A stretch of DNA of 64,000 nucleotides from PALSA-1444 sp964291045 (GTDB lineage: Bacteria > Chlamydiota > Chlamydiia > Chlamydiales > Rhabdochlamydiaceae). Of this stretch, positions 1 through 10,400 are shown piece by piece. The translations under genes and the position numbers were made by a program. Numbering within the stretch: position 1 is the first letter of the stretch; each line of letters opens with the position of its first letter. The notes beneath the pieces were generated by a model. The model was given only the letters and a program-made list of their open reading frames with translations, was not told the DNA's origin and searched no databases. The stretch is taken from the NCBI RefSeq assembly GCF_964291045.1, contig NZ_OZ197277.1, positions 930,001 to 994,000 on the forward strand, read 5' to 3'.

Positions 1-46
1 GTGCTTGACTTTGTGAGTTTCTACTGAATTATATAGAGATATTTCT

Positions 47-77
47 TTGATGTTCTCTTTACCTCATATGCTATAAA
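47..77 (+). promoter_or_regulatory. Candidate promoter of rarA
   Basis: TTGATG at 47-52 and TATAAA at 72-77, separated by 19 bases, resemble a sigma-70/sigma-66 type promoter. The -10 box ends only 9 bases before the ATG at 87, so the transcript would have almost no 5' leader; only a GGG triplet precedes the start. Seen by eye; not tested. Confidence 0.4.
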
Positions 78-86
78 ATAGGGTAT

Positions 87-1358
87 ATGAATAAGATCCC
101 TCTTGCTGAGCTCATGAGACCTCAAACCCTTGAAGAAACATCAGGGCAGAGCCACTTAATTTCTTCTCAAGGGTTTTTAACCCATCTCATTGAGGCAAAA
201 AAACCGCTCTCTCTTCTTCTGTGGGGCCCGCCTGGCTGCGGCAAGACAACTCTTGCTAAGCTCTATGCAAATTCTCTAGATGCCCATTTTTACCCTATCA
301 GCCCCCTGATGCACGGCATTTCGGATTTAAAAGCGCTCATTGAAAAGCAACGTCAATCACCCCTCCTTTCTCAAAGACTCATCATCTTTGTGGATGAGAT
401 TCACAGGTTTAATAAAGCGCAGCAAGATATTTTCCTCCCTTATCTTGAAAACGGAACCTTGATTTTAATTGGAGCCACCACAGAAAACCCCTCCTTTGCT
501 CTGAATAAAGCGTTGATATCAAGGCTCCGTGTGTTACAGCTTCATCCTCTTTCTGATGATGAGCTAGAAAAAGTGCTCTTACGGTATGAGTCTAAAGTGC
601 GCAGTCTACATCTTACTTTAGAAGCTAGAGTCCTTCTCATCCGTATGGCTCAAGGAGATGCAAGACATCTCTTAAATCTCATTGAAAATATTGAGCACGA
701 TTTAGGAGAGATCACACCTCAAAAGTTAGAGCTTTTAGCGCAGCAAAGGCCAGCTTTATACGACGCTCATGCAGATACGCACTACCAGCTGATTTCAGCT
801 CTTCATAAAGCAGTGAGAGGATCAGATCCTGACGCCTCTTTATATTGGCTCTCAAGAATGTTAGAAGGAGGAGAGTCCCCTCTTTATCTTGCAAGAAGAA
901 TCACCCGTATGGCCATTGAAGATGTTGGACTTGCCGACCCTGAAGCGCTTTCAAGGTGTCTTCACGCCTGGGAAACGTATGAGAAATTAGGCTCACCTGA
1001 GGGGGATTTAGCGCTAGCAGAAGCTATTGTTTACTTAGCGCTTGCTCCTAAGAGTAATGCCATTTATACCGCCTTTAAACAAGCAAGAGCTCTTGCAAAA
1101 GAAACCTCTCACTTTCCTCCCCCACCTTGGATTATCAACGCGCCTACTTCCTTGATGAAAGATTTAGGGTACGGTAAGGGGTATGTGTATGATCATGATG
1201 CAGATGACTCTTTTTCAGGGCAAAACTATTTCCCTCCTGGCATGGAAAGAGTCTCTTTTTACCATCCTCGCTTAAGAGGATTTGAAAGAGAGATGAAGAA
1301 AAGAGCTGATTATTTTCAAAAACTTCGGGAGCAAAAAGCGGAAGAAGAGAAGCTTTAA
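87..1358 (+). CDS. rarA: Replication-associated recombination protein RarA (MgsA), AAA+ ATPase
   Basis: 423 residues, normal for the RarA/MgsA/WRNIP1 family. RarA is a cytoplasmic clamp-loader-like AAA+ ATPase that acts at stalled replication forks. Walker A GPPGCGKTT lies near residues 47-55 and Walker B IIFVDEIHRF near 99-108, followed by the FNKAQQD motif typical of RarA and an ATTENPSF sensor-1 segment. The C-terminal half is the helical tetramerisation domain seen in full-length RarA. The gene converges on dnaG and their stop codons overlap by 4 bases. The -10-like box sits 9 bases before the start, suggesting a leaderless or near-leaderless mRNA. RuvB was considered, but the FNKAQQD and TENPSF motifs fit RarA better. 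Confidence 0.95.
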   Translation: MNKIPLAELMRPQTLEETSGQSHLISSQGFLTHLIEAKKPLSLLLWGPPGCGKTTLAKLYANSLDAHFYPISPLMHGISDLKALIEKQRQSPLLSQRLIIFVDEIHRFNKAQQDIFLPYLENGTLILIGATTENPSFALNKALISRLRVLQLHPLSDDELEKVLLRYESKVRSLHLTLEARVLLIRMAQGDARHLLNLIENIEHDLGEITPQKLELLAQQRPALYDAHADTHYQLISALHKAVRGSDPDASLYWLSRMLEGGESPLYLARRITRMAIEDVGLADPEALSRCLHAWETYEKLGSPEGDLALAEAIVYLALAPKSNAIYTAFKQARALAKETSHFPPPPWIINAPTSLMKDLGYGKGYVYDHDADDSFSGQNYFPPGMERVSFYHPRLRGFEREMKKRADYFQKLREQKAEEEKL

Positions 1359-3139
1359 TCAGAAGATAGCTCTTGGACAAAGGGAACTTGTTTTTTTAAA
1401 AGATCAAATTGCCTTGCAAGATTTAGAGCCTCTTCTTCAGAAAGAGATCCCCCATGAAGGGCAATTTTAATCCTCTCTCTCTCTTCTAGCCAGTTTCTCT
1501 CTAAAAGCCGCTTAATGGTTAGCCGGATCATATGATCTGCTTTATCAAGATGCACTTTCCGACTCATGACAGTTTCCACAATAGCTTCTTCTTCTCCTTG
1601 CTCAACGCCTGTTGCAAGAGAGAGAAGATCAAGTTTTTTCCCCTCTTCTTCAATCTCTAAAAACTGCGCATAGAGTCTTTGACAAAGCGCCATTTTCAGT
1701 TGAGAAGGGTTGATATTATTTCTAGCTAACTGAAAAAACTCTGACTCTTTCTCTCCTGAAAATAACAAGAGTCTTAAAAAATCTGTCTCTAAAATATGGT
1801 TAGCATCAATACGGTTTTGAGAGGCACCTTCTTTAGGAATCACAGGTGCTTCAAGAGAGAGTCCTTGGGTGATTACATGAACAGGGAGTTTTAAAAGAGT
1901 AGCTAGTTTATTTAAGCTTTCATGAACAAGAACAGGCTGCTCCCAGCTTCTAATCCGTTTGGTGATGAGGTCAACCAGCTGCTGCTTACCTGCAGGAGTT
2001 GCGGTATCAATTGTTTTAGAAAATTTATTCACGATAAATGTGAGATAGTCAGTAGGTGTTTGAAGGAGTTTTTCAAAGGCATGTTTTCCTTTTTTTCGAA
2101 GGAGAAGATCAGGGTCAAACCCAGAGGGTAGTTCAACAATCCATACGGCAATCCCTTTCTTCTGAAAGAAATCTCCAATCTTGACACTCGCCTCTTCTCC
2201 AGAGAGATCTCCATCAAGAGAAAGATACACCTTTTCAACCCCCAGTTGAATGAGCTCTTTCACATGATCTTCTCCAAATGCTGTCCCCTGCCCGGCTACT
2301 GTCCAATCAAACCCTTGATCAATGAGTCTTAAACAATCAATTTGCCCTTCCACAATGAGCGCTTTTTTCTCTTTCATGATCTGCTTTCTGCTATAGTGAA
2401 GACCAAATAACACGTGAGACTTTTTAAAAAGAGGCGTCTCTGGACTGTTCACATACTTTCCGCCAGAAGTTTCTTCTTTAAATTTTCGCCCTGAAAATCC
2501 AATCACATTTCCCATTCCATCACAGATCGGAAACATGATTCTTTCAATGAAAAAATCTCTTGAATTTCCTTGATCAGAGGTTAAAAGAAGACCCGATTTT
2601 TCTAAAGCTTTCTCCGAAAACCCTTTGGCATAGAGCAGCTTTTGAAGCGCTTTTCGGTAAGATAAAGCGTATCCTAGTTGAAACTTTTTGATGAATTCTA
2701 AAGTAATGCCTCTTTGATAGAGATAGTGAAGAGCAGGTTCTGCTTCTTTTGCATGCAACAGTAAATAGTGATAAAGTCTAGCTGAGAGCCCTAAAGCATC
2801 TTTAAGGACCCCTCTTGGCACTTCATCTTTATCTTGCGCTTCAGTTTTTTCAAGCACCACTCCAAATCTTTCCGAGAGCCACTCTAAAGACTCTACAAAC
2901 CCTAAGCGCTGAAAATTCATAAGAAAAGTGATGGCATCTCCATGAGCTCCGCACCCAAAACAGTGGTAGTGATGATCTCCTTGACGGATCATAAAAGAGG
3001 GGCTTTTTTCCTCATGAAAAGGGCAAAGACCTTTATAGGTTGACCCTATTTTTTTAAGAGTGACATAGGCCCCAATGACTTCTGATAAAATAATCTTATC
3101 GCGTAAAAGATTGATACTTTCTTTCGTATATAAAGGCAT
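1355..3139 (-). CDS. dnaG: DNA primase DnaG
   Basis: 594 residues, normal for bacterial DnaG, which makes RNA primers for replication. The N-terminal CHC2 zinc finger is visible (Cys39, His42, Cys60, Cys63 in CPFH...CFGC), followed by the primase core and a TOPRIM domain with ALIVEGQIDCLRL (catalytic Glu) and LSLDGD (acidic metal-binding pair). The C-terminal about 150 residues are helical and probably bind DnaB helicase. A strong GGGGGAG ribosome-binding site precedes the ATG at 3139. It is the only gene of its transcription unit that can be seen; the 3' end overlaps convergent rarA. Confidence 0.97.
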   Translation of the reverse strand: MPLYTKESINLLRDKIILSEVIGAYVTLKKIGSTYKGLCPFHEEKSPSFMIRQGDHHYHCFGCGAHGDAITFLMNFQRLGFVESLEWLSERFGVVLEKTEAQDKDEVPRGVLKDALGLSARLYHYLLLHAKEAEPALHYLYQRGITLEFIKKFQLGYALSYRKALQKLLYAKGFSEKALEKSGLLLTSDQGNSRDFFIERIMFPICDGMGNVIGFSGRKFKEETSGGKYVNSPETPLFKKSHVLFGLHYSRKQIMKEKKALIVEGQIDCLRLIDQGFDWTVAGQGTAFGEDHVKELIQLGVEKVYLSLDGDLSGEEASVKIGDFFQKKGIAVWIVELPSGFDPDLLLRKKGKHAFEKLLQTPTDYLTFIVNKFSKTIDTATPAGKQQLVDLITKRIRSWEQPVLVHESLNKLATLLKLPVHVITQGLSLEAPVIPKEGASQNRIDANHILETDFLRLLLFSGEKESEFFQLARNNINPSQLKMALCQRLYAQFLEIEEEGKKLDLLSLATGVEQGEEEAIVETVMSRKVHLDKADHMIRLTIKRLLERNWLEERERIKIALHGGSLSEEEALNLARQFDLLKKQVPFVQELSSD

Positions 3140-3365
3140 ACTCCCCCTAGTCTAATGGATTAACATCTCCTTAGCAAATAAAATGGTAAGTTAAAGCAGG
3201 GAAGAGCCATGAATTAAAAAATATTCATAAGCCTCAAAGATTTAATAAGAGTACAACTTAAAGGAGTTATCTTAACCTTCTTCTTAAAAGCGAAGAGTGC
3301 CTCAGATAAAAAAGTTTTACGCCTCCTCTTGCCATTATTTTCCTAACAGAGTATGAAAAAGAGAT

Positions 3366-4100
3366 ATGCGTAAACAGCCATCTCTTCATTCTGTTAAACA
3401 CTCTTTATTTTGCCGTAAAATGGCAAAGGTTCATCAAGATATCACTGCCCTTGAAGATAAGATCGATGCAAAGCTTCCTATGTACCCTAAAAACTACGCT
3501 CTTTTCATGAAAAAACTAGGGAAGATGTCTTCGCTTCTCTTATCCCTTGAAAAGATGACACCTGAAGTTAAAATACCTCTTTACCGTGATCTTAAAACAA
3601 TGCGGGAGAAAATTATTACGCTCTATTCGTTGATCGATTCTGCCTATCTTGACACCCAAATTGATCAGCTTCGCCTCACTTCAACTCTTTTAAAAAGCTG
3701 TGTACAAAACCGTCAAAAAAGAGCTGTCATTCAAAAGACAAATGACGCCCGTGAGCAGATTCATCACATTTTAGCCCACTTCCTCCCCTCTTTTAAGGAG
3801 AGAAGAGTGCTTGTCATGGCAAAGCTTGTGATTGAACAGGCGGAATATTTCTTATTAAATCAAACGATGCCATCCATTTGTCTCTCGGAAAAGCTGTTTG
3901 AAGAGGCGGAAATGATTTTAGAAGAAGTGGCTGACTATCTAACAGACAATAACCCTAAAGCGATTAAAGCTCTCATGAAGTCCGTTTCTCTCACGCAGAA
4001 AAAAATCATATCCGCTTATTTAGAGCCTAAGGATCTTCTCACGAATGTCCTTCATGATGTAGAAAGAGCCGCACACCAAAATGTCCGGTTTGCAAGCTAG
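3366..4100 (+). CDS. Hypothetical all-helical protein
   Basis: 244 residues, rich in Lys, Leu and Glu, with predicted helices throughout, no signal peptide and no membrane segment. I recognise no catalytic motif or family. The ribosome-binding site is weak (AGAGAT just before the ATG). Its last 81 bases overlap the 3' end of the convergent folC gene, which is long for two real genes; either the overlap is genuine or one C-terminus has been extended by loss of a stop. The long frame with amphipathic, protein-like composition supports a real gene of unknown function. Confidence 0.6.
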   Translation: MRKQPSLHSVKHSLFCRKMAKVHQDITALEDKIDAKLPMYPKNYALFMKKLGKMSSLLLSLEKMTPEVKIPLYRDLKTMREKIITLYSLIDSAYLDTQIDQLRLTSTLLKSCVQNRQKRAVIQKTNDAREQIHHILAHFLPSFKERRVLVMAKLVIEQAEYFLLNQTMPSICLSEKLFEEAEMILEEVADYLTDNNPKAIKALMKSVSLTQKKIISAYLEPKDLLTNVLHDVERAAHQNVRFAS

Positions 4101-5168
4101 AGCTTGGCTCAGTGCAGATTCTACCGTTTGACACGCTGTAAAATGTGTTCTGTTGTTTTTTGTTAAAATCTCTGCAAGAAGTGGTGTAGGAGCGCTTCTT
4201 GAGGTAGAGGCTTGAACAAGAAAAATATGCTGCGAGCGATTAGCTAGCTGAAGTAAACAGTTTTCTAAATCTTTATCCAGTGATAGGGAGACGATGCTAT
4301 TTATAGGGCGCCCTGGATAACTTTGATCCCACATCTTGATTAAAGAAGAAAACCCTTCAGGGTTATGAGCGACATCTAAAGTAAATCTTCCGATTGTTTC
4401 AAAGCGGCACGGAGGATTGACTCGAAGCCCTTTTTGAATGGCTACGGGATCTAAATGAAAATAAGATTTTAGCTGATCTATGGCAACCTGTGCAATCTGT
4501 TTATTTTCCTCTTGATAAGACCCTTCTTGAAAAGGGGTGATATAACAAGGGGCATAGAGCTCTTTTGCGGTGTTAATGACACTTTCTCTTGCAGCTTTAG
4601 GGCCTAAAACAACAGGTGTTAAAGGTTTAATAATACCGCACTTTTGAAAAGCGATCTCCTCAAGACTTGAGCCTAAGACATCTTGATGATCTAAAGCAAT
4701 GGTCGTGATGACAGAAAGTAAGGGCATGATACAGTTTGTAGAGTCATAAAGCCCTCCCATCCCTGCTTCAATGATGGCAATATCCACTTTTTCTTCCGCA
4801 AAGTAATCAAGTCCTAAAAGAGTTGTATAGTCAAAGAAGCTAAGATTGGGATAATGTGTGAGGAGGAAAGGAAGATGCTCTAAAATAAATGCCTGAGGAA
4901 TAAGCGCTCCATTCACTTGGATCCTCTCTTCAAAATGATAAAGATGAGGTGAGGTAAAAAGAGCTGCTCTATACCCTGATTCTTCAAACACTTTAGCAAG
5001 TTTGGTAGAGACGGACCCTTTTCCATTGGTTCCTGCCACATGAACGGCGGGGTATTTTTTTTGAGGGTTACCAAGACCCTTTAACGCCTGGCTTAAAAGA
5101 AATTGATCTTGAAGATGTTTAGATCTTCTTTTGAGAGATAACTCTAAAATGAGCTCTTCAAAGTTCAT
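4020..5168 (-). CDS. folC: Folylpolyglutamate/dihydrofolate synthase FolC
   Basis: About 382 residues from ATG 5168. FolC joins glutamate to dihydropteroate and to folates (Mur-ligase superfamily). The P-loop VAGTNGKGSVS lies near residues 44-54, and the characteristic GMGGLYDSTN and ALDHQDVLG (Mur-ligase His/Asp) segments follow. It is a little shorter than the usual 420-430 residues. The start at 5168 forms an ATGA overlap with the stop of the upstream PHP gene, typical of translational coupling; a TTG two codons upstream is less likely. Last gene of the nusB-murB-PHP-folC operon. The 3' end overlaps a convergent hypothetical gene by 81 bases. Confidence 0.92.
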   Translation of the reverse strand: MNFEELILELSLKRRSKHLQDQFLLSQALKGLGNPQKKYPAVHVAGTNGKGSVSTKLAKVFEESGYRAALFTSPHLYHFEERIQVNGALIPQAFILEHLPFLLTHYPNLSFFDYTTLLGLDYFAEEKVDIAIIEAGMGGLYDSTNCIMPLLSVITTIALDHQDVLGSSLEEIAFQKCGIIKPLTPVVLGPKAARESVINTAKELYAPCYITPFQEGSYQEENKQIAQVAIDQLKSYFHLDPVAIQKGLRVNPPCRFETIGRFTLDVAHNPEGFSSLIKMWDQSYPGRPINSIVSLSLDKDLENCLLQLANRSQHIFLVQASTSRSAPTPLLAEILTKNNRTHFTACQTVESALSQALACKPDILVCGSFYIMKDIREKILRL

Positions 5169-6004
5169 ACACAATGACGTTCAAAAATTTGATAAAATGT
5201 TTTTTCATCCACACCTTGAATCCCTAGCGGAATCTTGGGCTTAATGATCCCGTGAAAATCTGATCCTCCGCTGACAATCCACCCTTTTTTTTCTGCAATC
5301 TCTGCCCAGTAACGGCCCTTATCTTGGCTAAAATTTCCGTAGAAGCATTCAATGCCGTTAAAGGGGCACTGAAGTAGTGCCTCGATGGGGAAATTTGACT
5401 GCAATAAATGCGGATGGGCAATAAAACTCTTACCCCCTGACGCCCGGATCACCTCTAGGGTTTCATGAACAGAGATGCTAGGTCCTTGGGCATAAAACGG
5501 TTTACCCTCTCCAATATAGCGGTAAAACGCCTCTTTAATCGATTTGACATACCCTCTCTCAAGCATCATCTTAGCAATATGCGGTCTTCCTACCATTTGA
5601 CCTGGATATTTTTGATAAAGCGCCTCTAAGGAAAATATCATCCCTTCTTGAGAGAGCTTTTCTAAAATGATTTGATTTCTTTCATACCGTCTTTGTAAAT
5701 GCAGCTGACATAGAGCTTGAATAGAGGGCGCCTCAATATCGATATCATAGCCAATTAAATGCAGATCGAGCCCTTGAAAGGCGCAAGAAAATTCCACCCC
5801 AACCCCTAAGTGAATCCCGATCTTTTGCGCCATCACCTTCGCTTCTAGATATCCAGCTAATGTGTCGTGATCGGTTAAACATAACCCTTTAAGCCCTTTA
5901 TCTTTTGCATGAAGAACAAGCTCACTTGGAGATAGTGAGCCGTCAGAGGCAGTTGAGTGGCAATGTAAATCTGCCCAAGGAAGCGCTTTTAAGGATTTTT
6001 TCAT
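5165..6004 (-). CDS. PHP-domain metal-dependent phosphoesterase (YciV/RNase AM-like)
   Basis: 279 residues. The PHP-fold metal ligands are visible in order: DLHCHSTASDGS near the N-terminus, LTDHDT, GVEFSC, FIAHPH and GGSDFHG at the C-terminus. This pattern matches the stand-alone PHP phosphoesterases that include 3',5'-nucleoside bisphosphate phosphatases and RNase AM (YciV). It could degrade short nucleotides or pAp; the exact substrate cannot be read from the sequence. The gene is coupled to murB upstream (ATGA overlap at 6001-6004) and to folC downstream (ATGA overlap at 5165-5168). Confidence 0.85.
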   Translation of the reverse strand: MKKSLKALPWADLHCHSTASDGSLSPSELVLHAKDKGLKGLCLTDHDTLAGYLEAKVMAQKIGIHLGVGVEFSCAFQGLDLHLIGYDIDIEAPSIQALCQLHLQRRYERNQIILEKLSQEGMIFSLEALYQKYPGQMVGRPHIAKMMLERGYVKSIKEAFYRYIGEGKPFYAQGPSISVHETLEVIRASGGKSFIAHPHLLQSNFPIEALLQCPFNGIECFYGNFSQDKGRYWAEIAEKKGWIVSGGSDFHGIIKPKIPLGIQGVDEKTFYQIFERHCV

Positions 6005-6867
6005 GAACTATTTCCCTGGTAGGGAATATGACGCAGTTCCATTTCAAGATGCACACCTGTCTTGATATGCACTTCATCTTGAACATATTTTGCAAGTGTC
6101 ATCACATCATGAGCTGTTGCATTTTGCTCATTGACAATGAAATTGCCATGAAGAGGTGACACTCTTGCTCCTCCATAAGAGGTGTTTTTAAGATGACACT
6201 CTTCAATGAGCTTTCCTGCAGATTGAAATTCAGGATTACGAAAGACACACCCTGCTGACGCATCATCATACGGCTGCGTTTCTGTGCGGTATTTCACAAG
6301 AGAAATTTGCTTTTGCCTTGCCTCTAAAGAAGGGGTAAGCTGAAAGGTAACAGAGACAATCATGCCTTGCATTTCATGAAACTTTGTCCAGCGGTATCTC
6401 CAAGGGATCTCGTCTTGAGAGAATGTATAACTCTCTCCTTCTTCTGATAAAAAGGTGACTTCTTTCACGGTTTGAAGGGTTTCTTGTCCATTGGCTCCTG
6501 CATTCATGAAGACAGCGCCCCCCACAGAGCCGGGTATTCCTGAGGCAAACTCAAGGCCTGTCCACCCCCTCCTAGCTGTTTGAGAGCCTAGAAGAGAAAA
6601 ACTATACCCTGATCCGACAGAAAACATCCCTTCATCTTCTTTCATCCAGTGAAGTTTATTTAAAATGACAGCTCCATTAAACCCTTGATCATCAAAAAGA
6701 GTATTAGACCCTTTTCCTAAGATAAAATGGGAAATACCTTGCTGTTTACAGAAAATAAAAGCGTCATGAACATCTTGCACTGAAGAGACGGTGATTAAAT
6801 ACCTCGCTATACCTCCGATTTTAAACGTTGTGTACGGAGCTAAGGAGGTATTTTCTTCAACTTTCAT
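6001..6867 (-). CDS. murB: UDP-N-acetylenolpyruvoylglucosamine reductase MurB
   Basis: 288 residues, the short (type II) form. MurB reduces UDP-GlcNAc-enolpyruvate to UDP-MurNAc with NADPH and FAD, an early cytoplasmic step of peptidoglycan synthesis. FAD-binding segments YLITVSSVQD, LGKGSNTLF and GSVGGAVFMNAGANG are clear, as is YRTETQP. The usual active-site serine in the segment before FRNP is occupied by cysteine (SAGCVFRNP); this is an observation from the motif alignment, and Cys may substitute as proton donor. The start overlaps the nusB end by 11 bases, indicating one operon. Confidence 0.95.
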   Translation of the reverse strand: MKVEENTSLAPYTTFKIGGIARYLITVSSVQDVHDAFIFCKQQGISHFILGKGSNTLFDDQGFNGAVILNKLHWMKEDEGMFSVGSGYSFSLLGSQTARRGWTGLEFASGIPGSVGGAVFMNAGANGQETLQTVKEVTFLSEEGESYTFSQDEIPWRYRWTKFHEMQGMIVSVTFQLTPSLEARQKQISLVKYRTETQPYDDASAGCVFRNPEFQSAGKLIEECHLKNTSYGGARVSPLHGNFIVNEQNATAHDVMTLAKYVQDEVHIKTGVHLEMELRHIPYQGNSS

Positions 6868-7276
6868 TCGGATCTTTTTGAGCTTGATAGATGGTGTCTA
6901 AAATCGCGTTAATAAACCCTGACCCCTCTGTTGTAGCAAACTTCCTCGTTAACCGCATCGCCTCAGAAATGGCTACCTTAGGAGGTGTTTCTTGATCGTA
7001 TAAAATTTCAAAGATGCCTAAACGGAGTAAGCTTTTTTCTACCTGAGGGATACGGTCAAATTCATATCCTGTCGCATACTTTTGAATCAGCTCATCGATT
7101 TTTTCAAGGGAAGTCCGGATGGCTTTCACCGTATCTTGAGCCATAAAAAGGTATTTTTTTGTCGTCTTGTGGTATTCCATGAGGAAAAAAATGTTGTCTT
7201 CTTGGAACGGTTCAAAATGGTCGCTGTAAAGAAGATGGAAAACGATTTCTCTAAGTTTCTGTTTAGGTAAAGACAT
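6857..7276 (-). CDS. nusB: Transcription antitermination factor NusB
   Basis: 139 residues, the normal NusB length. NusB binds boxA RNA with S10 (NusE) to promote rRNA antitermination. The sequence has the N-terminal LREIVFHLLYSDHF helix and the conserved C-terminal part DRIPQVEKSLLRLGIFEILY, AISEAMRLTRKFATTEGSGFINAILD. First gene of the nusB-murB-PHP-folC operon; no clear promoter was identified upstream. Confidence 0.95.
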   Translation of the reverse strand: MSLPKQKLREIVFHLLYSDHFEPFQEDNIFFLMEYHKTTKKYLFMAQDTVKAIRTSLEKIDELIQKYATGYEFDRIPQVEKSLLRLGIFEILYDQETPPKVAISEAMRLTRKFATTEGSGFINAILDTIYQAQKDPNES

Positions 7277-7392
7277 ATGGCAAAAAGTATATCAGGTTGA
7301 GTTCACAGCTTCAAGAGGTGATCTCAATTTGAAAAAGGGAAAGGAAAGCATTCTCAAAAAAATTTTGATTCATGTGTGATTTGAATTAATAA

Positions 7393-7429
7393 TAAAATGC
7401 TTTAAAAATGCAAAGTATTTTTAATGCAT
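7393..7429 (-). terminator. Probable terminator of the first DUF4116 GTPase gene
   Basis: Read on the minus strand, ATGCATTAAAAATA and TTTTTAAAGCAT form an AT-rich imperfect hairpin just after the stop at 7433, followed by TTTTATTATTAA. Plausible intrinsic terminator, but the stem is weak. Confidence 0.4.
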
Positions 7430-7432
7430 CTC

Positions 7433-10400
7433 TTATCCATTGAAATACCCCCACTTATTTTTTTGAGAAGCAAAGCCAATCTCTTGGTCATTTTTTAATG
7501 CCTCACTTGCATCCTCAAGTGCCGCTCCATTCTGCTGAACAGCAGCAAGGACAATCTCTCGGTCATTTTTTAATCTCTCACTTGTATACTCAAGTGCCCG
7601 CCCATTCTGCTGAACAGCAGCAAGGACAATCTCTCGGTCATTTTTTAATCTCTTAATTGTATACTGAAGCGCCCACCCATTCTGCTTGACAGCAGCAAGA
7701 ATGAACTCTCGGTCATTTTTTAGTTCCTCACTTGCATACTCAAGCGCCCACCCATTCTGCTTGACAGCAGCGAGGACAATCTCTCTGTCATTTTTTAGTT
7801 CCTCACTTGCGTACTCAAGTGCCTGCCCATTTACCTCAACAGCCGTAAGAGCAAATTCTCGATTATTTTTTAAAAAATCCTGAGCAAAAGTAAAAGATTG
7901 ACTATTAACTTTAATAGCAGAAAGCAGGAATTCTTTATCACATCGTACATGCTCTTTACTATATTCAAATATCCATGCATTTTCCCAAATAATCTCTAGG
8001 ATCTTGTCTTGATCATTCTTAAGAGAACTATTAAAAAATCCATGTTTTTGATTGTCATTTACAGGGGGAGCCAGCTCTTTCCAAAGCCTATAGATAACAT
8101 CGGCAAAAAGGAGACGTAAAATGGGATTTTTATTGTACGACTCTAATATTTTTTTCCCTTGTATATTAAGTAAATGATAATCTTGCCGTGTTACTATTGA
8201 ACTATGAAAAAAATAAGAAAAATTACTCAAATTGAGATTTCTGTAGTTAGTGAATTCCCAACTCGGCATTAATTGTTTAAGAATTTCTTGATATCCTCCT
8301 TTAGAGTCTGTTAAGTTAGATCCTAAAGAAGAACTTAGAAAAGAGTAAATAAGAGCTAGAAACGTATGCTCATTGAAATAAGGAGGGAGGTCTTTACAAA
8401 CTATTTTTTGAGATATCAATGCATACAAAATATTTTCTCCAAGAGGAGAAATTGGTCTTATGGAAGTAAAGTTTAATGTTAATTGATTTGTGATAAATGC
8501 AATCCGTTTATTCCATTCTTCCTTTCCATAAATCTTTTCTACTTCAGAGATTTGCTTTTCAAGAGACTTCTTTAGAGAGGATACTGAATTTAAAGAGAGA
8601 GGGTAAGAGGAAAAAATTGCATCAAACTGCTCCTTCTTTTTCACAGTATTCTCAATGTCTTTTAATTTAATGACAGCTTCACTAGCGGCTTTGATCCCTT
8701 GATATAGCTTCTCGGCAGCATCCTTCATAAATGCTTGAGAGGTTTTATTTTGTTTAATTTTTTTAAATATATGAAAGATACCATAAGGTATTCCTAAGGG
8801 AATCAACAGCATAACCTCTACCCATCCAGGAAATTTTAATTCCTTATCTGATTTATCTAATCGCTCTTTATGTTCTTTTTGAAGGGATTTCCAGACCTCT
8901 TCAATTTTATGAGGATCCGCATTGGGAGCAATTCCTTTGGATAAAGTCAGAATATAGCTTCTAAGCGAAGACCATTCACGCTCAGCCTCTTTATTTTGCT
9001 GAAGCGCATATTTACTTCTAAGCCCTTTAAGGATTTCTTCTGCAACGAGAAGGCCAGAGATCACTTCATCAATATATCCGTTAATACAACCTGTAATGAC
9101 CCCCTTGTCGTATTTTCTGACGATAGCAGGATCCACGCTCTCTAAGTGTAAAAGCTCTCCAATTTCTGGATGAGATTTTTCTAGAAGAGCATTGATTAAA
9201 CTTGTTTCTAAAATGCTTTGTTCAAACTCTTCAAGTTTCTCTGAGAGTTCATTTTTTGAAACCGCAATTAAGGAAGGATTAAAAGAGGGAGTTAGTGATT
9301 TTTGTTCAGCTGTAATGACTTTAATTAAATTACTTGTAAAAAGGGTATCTAGAAGCTTTTCATCAGATGCATCTAATTTATTTGGCACTAAAATAGGCAC
9401 ATTTTTCTCTTGTACGCCAAGTATATGAATAATCTCTTCCAAGTCATTTTGGTCTGTGAGATCTTTAAGAGCGATGATATTTTTAATCCCTGAATGTTTT
9501 TTAAAGGCCTCTTCCTTTTGAAGAAGGTTGTTATAGTGTTCAGATTTCTCTTCAGTATCAGGCAGTATCTGATCCGAAGAGGAAAGCCTTAACTCTTGAA
9601 GCTGTAGCAATCTCTCTCTATGTTGATCTACCTGGGTTTGAATCGCAGGAACAATCCCTGCAAAAGGCTCTAAAGCTTTAATTTGTTGTTCTAAGTTCTT
9701 TTCTTCTTCACTAGGAGCAAACAATATGTCTCTCTGCATTCTTTCAATATTGTTGATGCCTATGAAATCGACATCCTGAGAATATTTTGTGAGGCCTAAT
9801 AGACAATTATCTAAAGTCCCAAGCACCCTTTTTAACCTTTTTCCTAAAAGATGCACATGTTCAAACCTAGATCCATTATCTGTGATGGAGGTGAGGATGA
9901 CAATTTTTGGGAGGTATTTTCTTGTTAAAGCTCTAAGCGTTAACTCAATAGCAAGTGCTATCACTTCTCCGTGAGTATCTGCAAATCCAGGGAAATCTAC
10001 TAGGACAAGACCTTCTTTTATAGAAATATTAGGAAAAAAAGTGCAGGAGGTTTCATGATTATTTCCAATTAGATGCTCTTTATCTGTAGAAGATTGATAA
10101 CCATTTCCTTTAAGAATCATCTGATCTCCGCGTAAGTAACAAAGAGTTGTTGACTTTCCAGAGCCCGTATTTCCTAGGAGAAATACAATATTATGATTTC
10201 CTTGAGGCATCATTTGTTCAACTTGAGAAAGAACTATTTTCCTATACTCTAAGATAATATGTGCAAAGGAAGAAAAGGAAAGTTTTTCTATGGCAGTTGT
10301 TCTCTCTGCTTTAGTAGAGAGGGCTTTCATATCAATAAGATGATCATAGAGACTAAAGCATCCCTCCTGAAGAATCTCTTCAAGATAGGCAGGATAGAGA

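Noticed and set aside
7490..7939. CRISPR-like array
   Set aside because: The 75-bp units are in frame, coding and have no spacers; they are protein repeats of the DUF4116 type.
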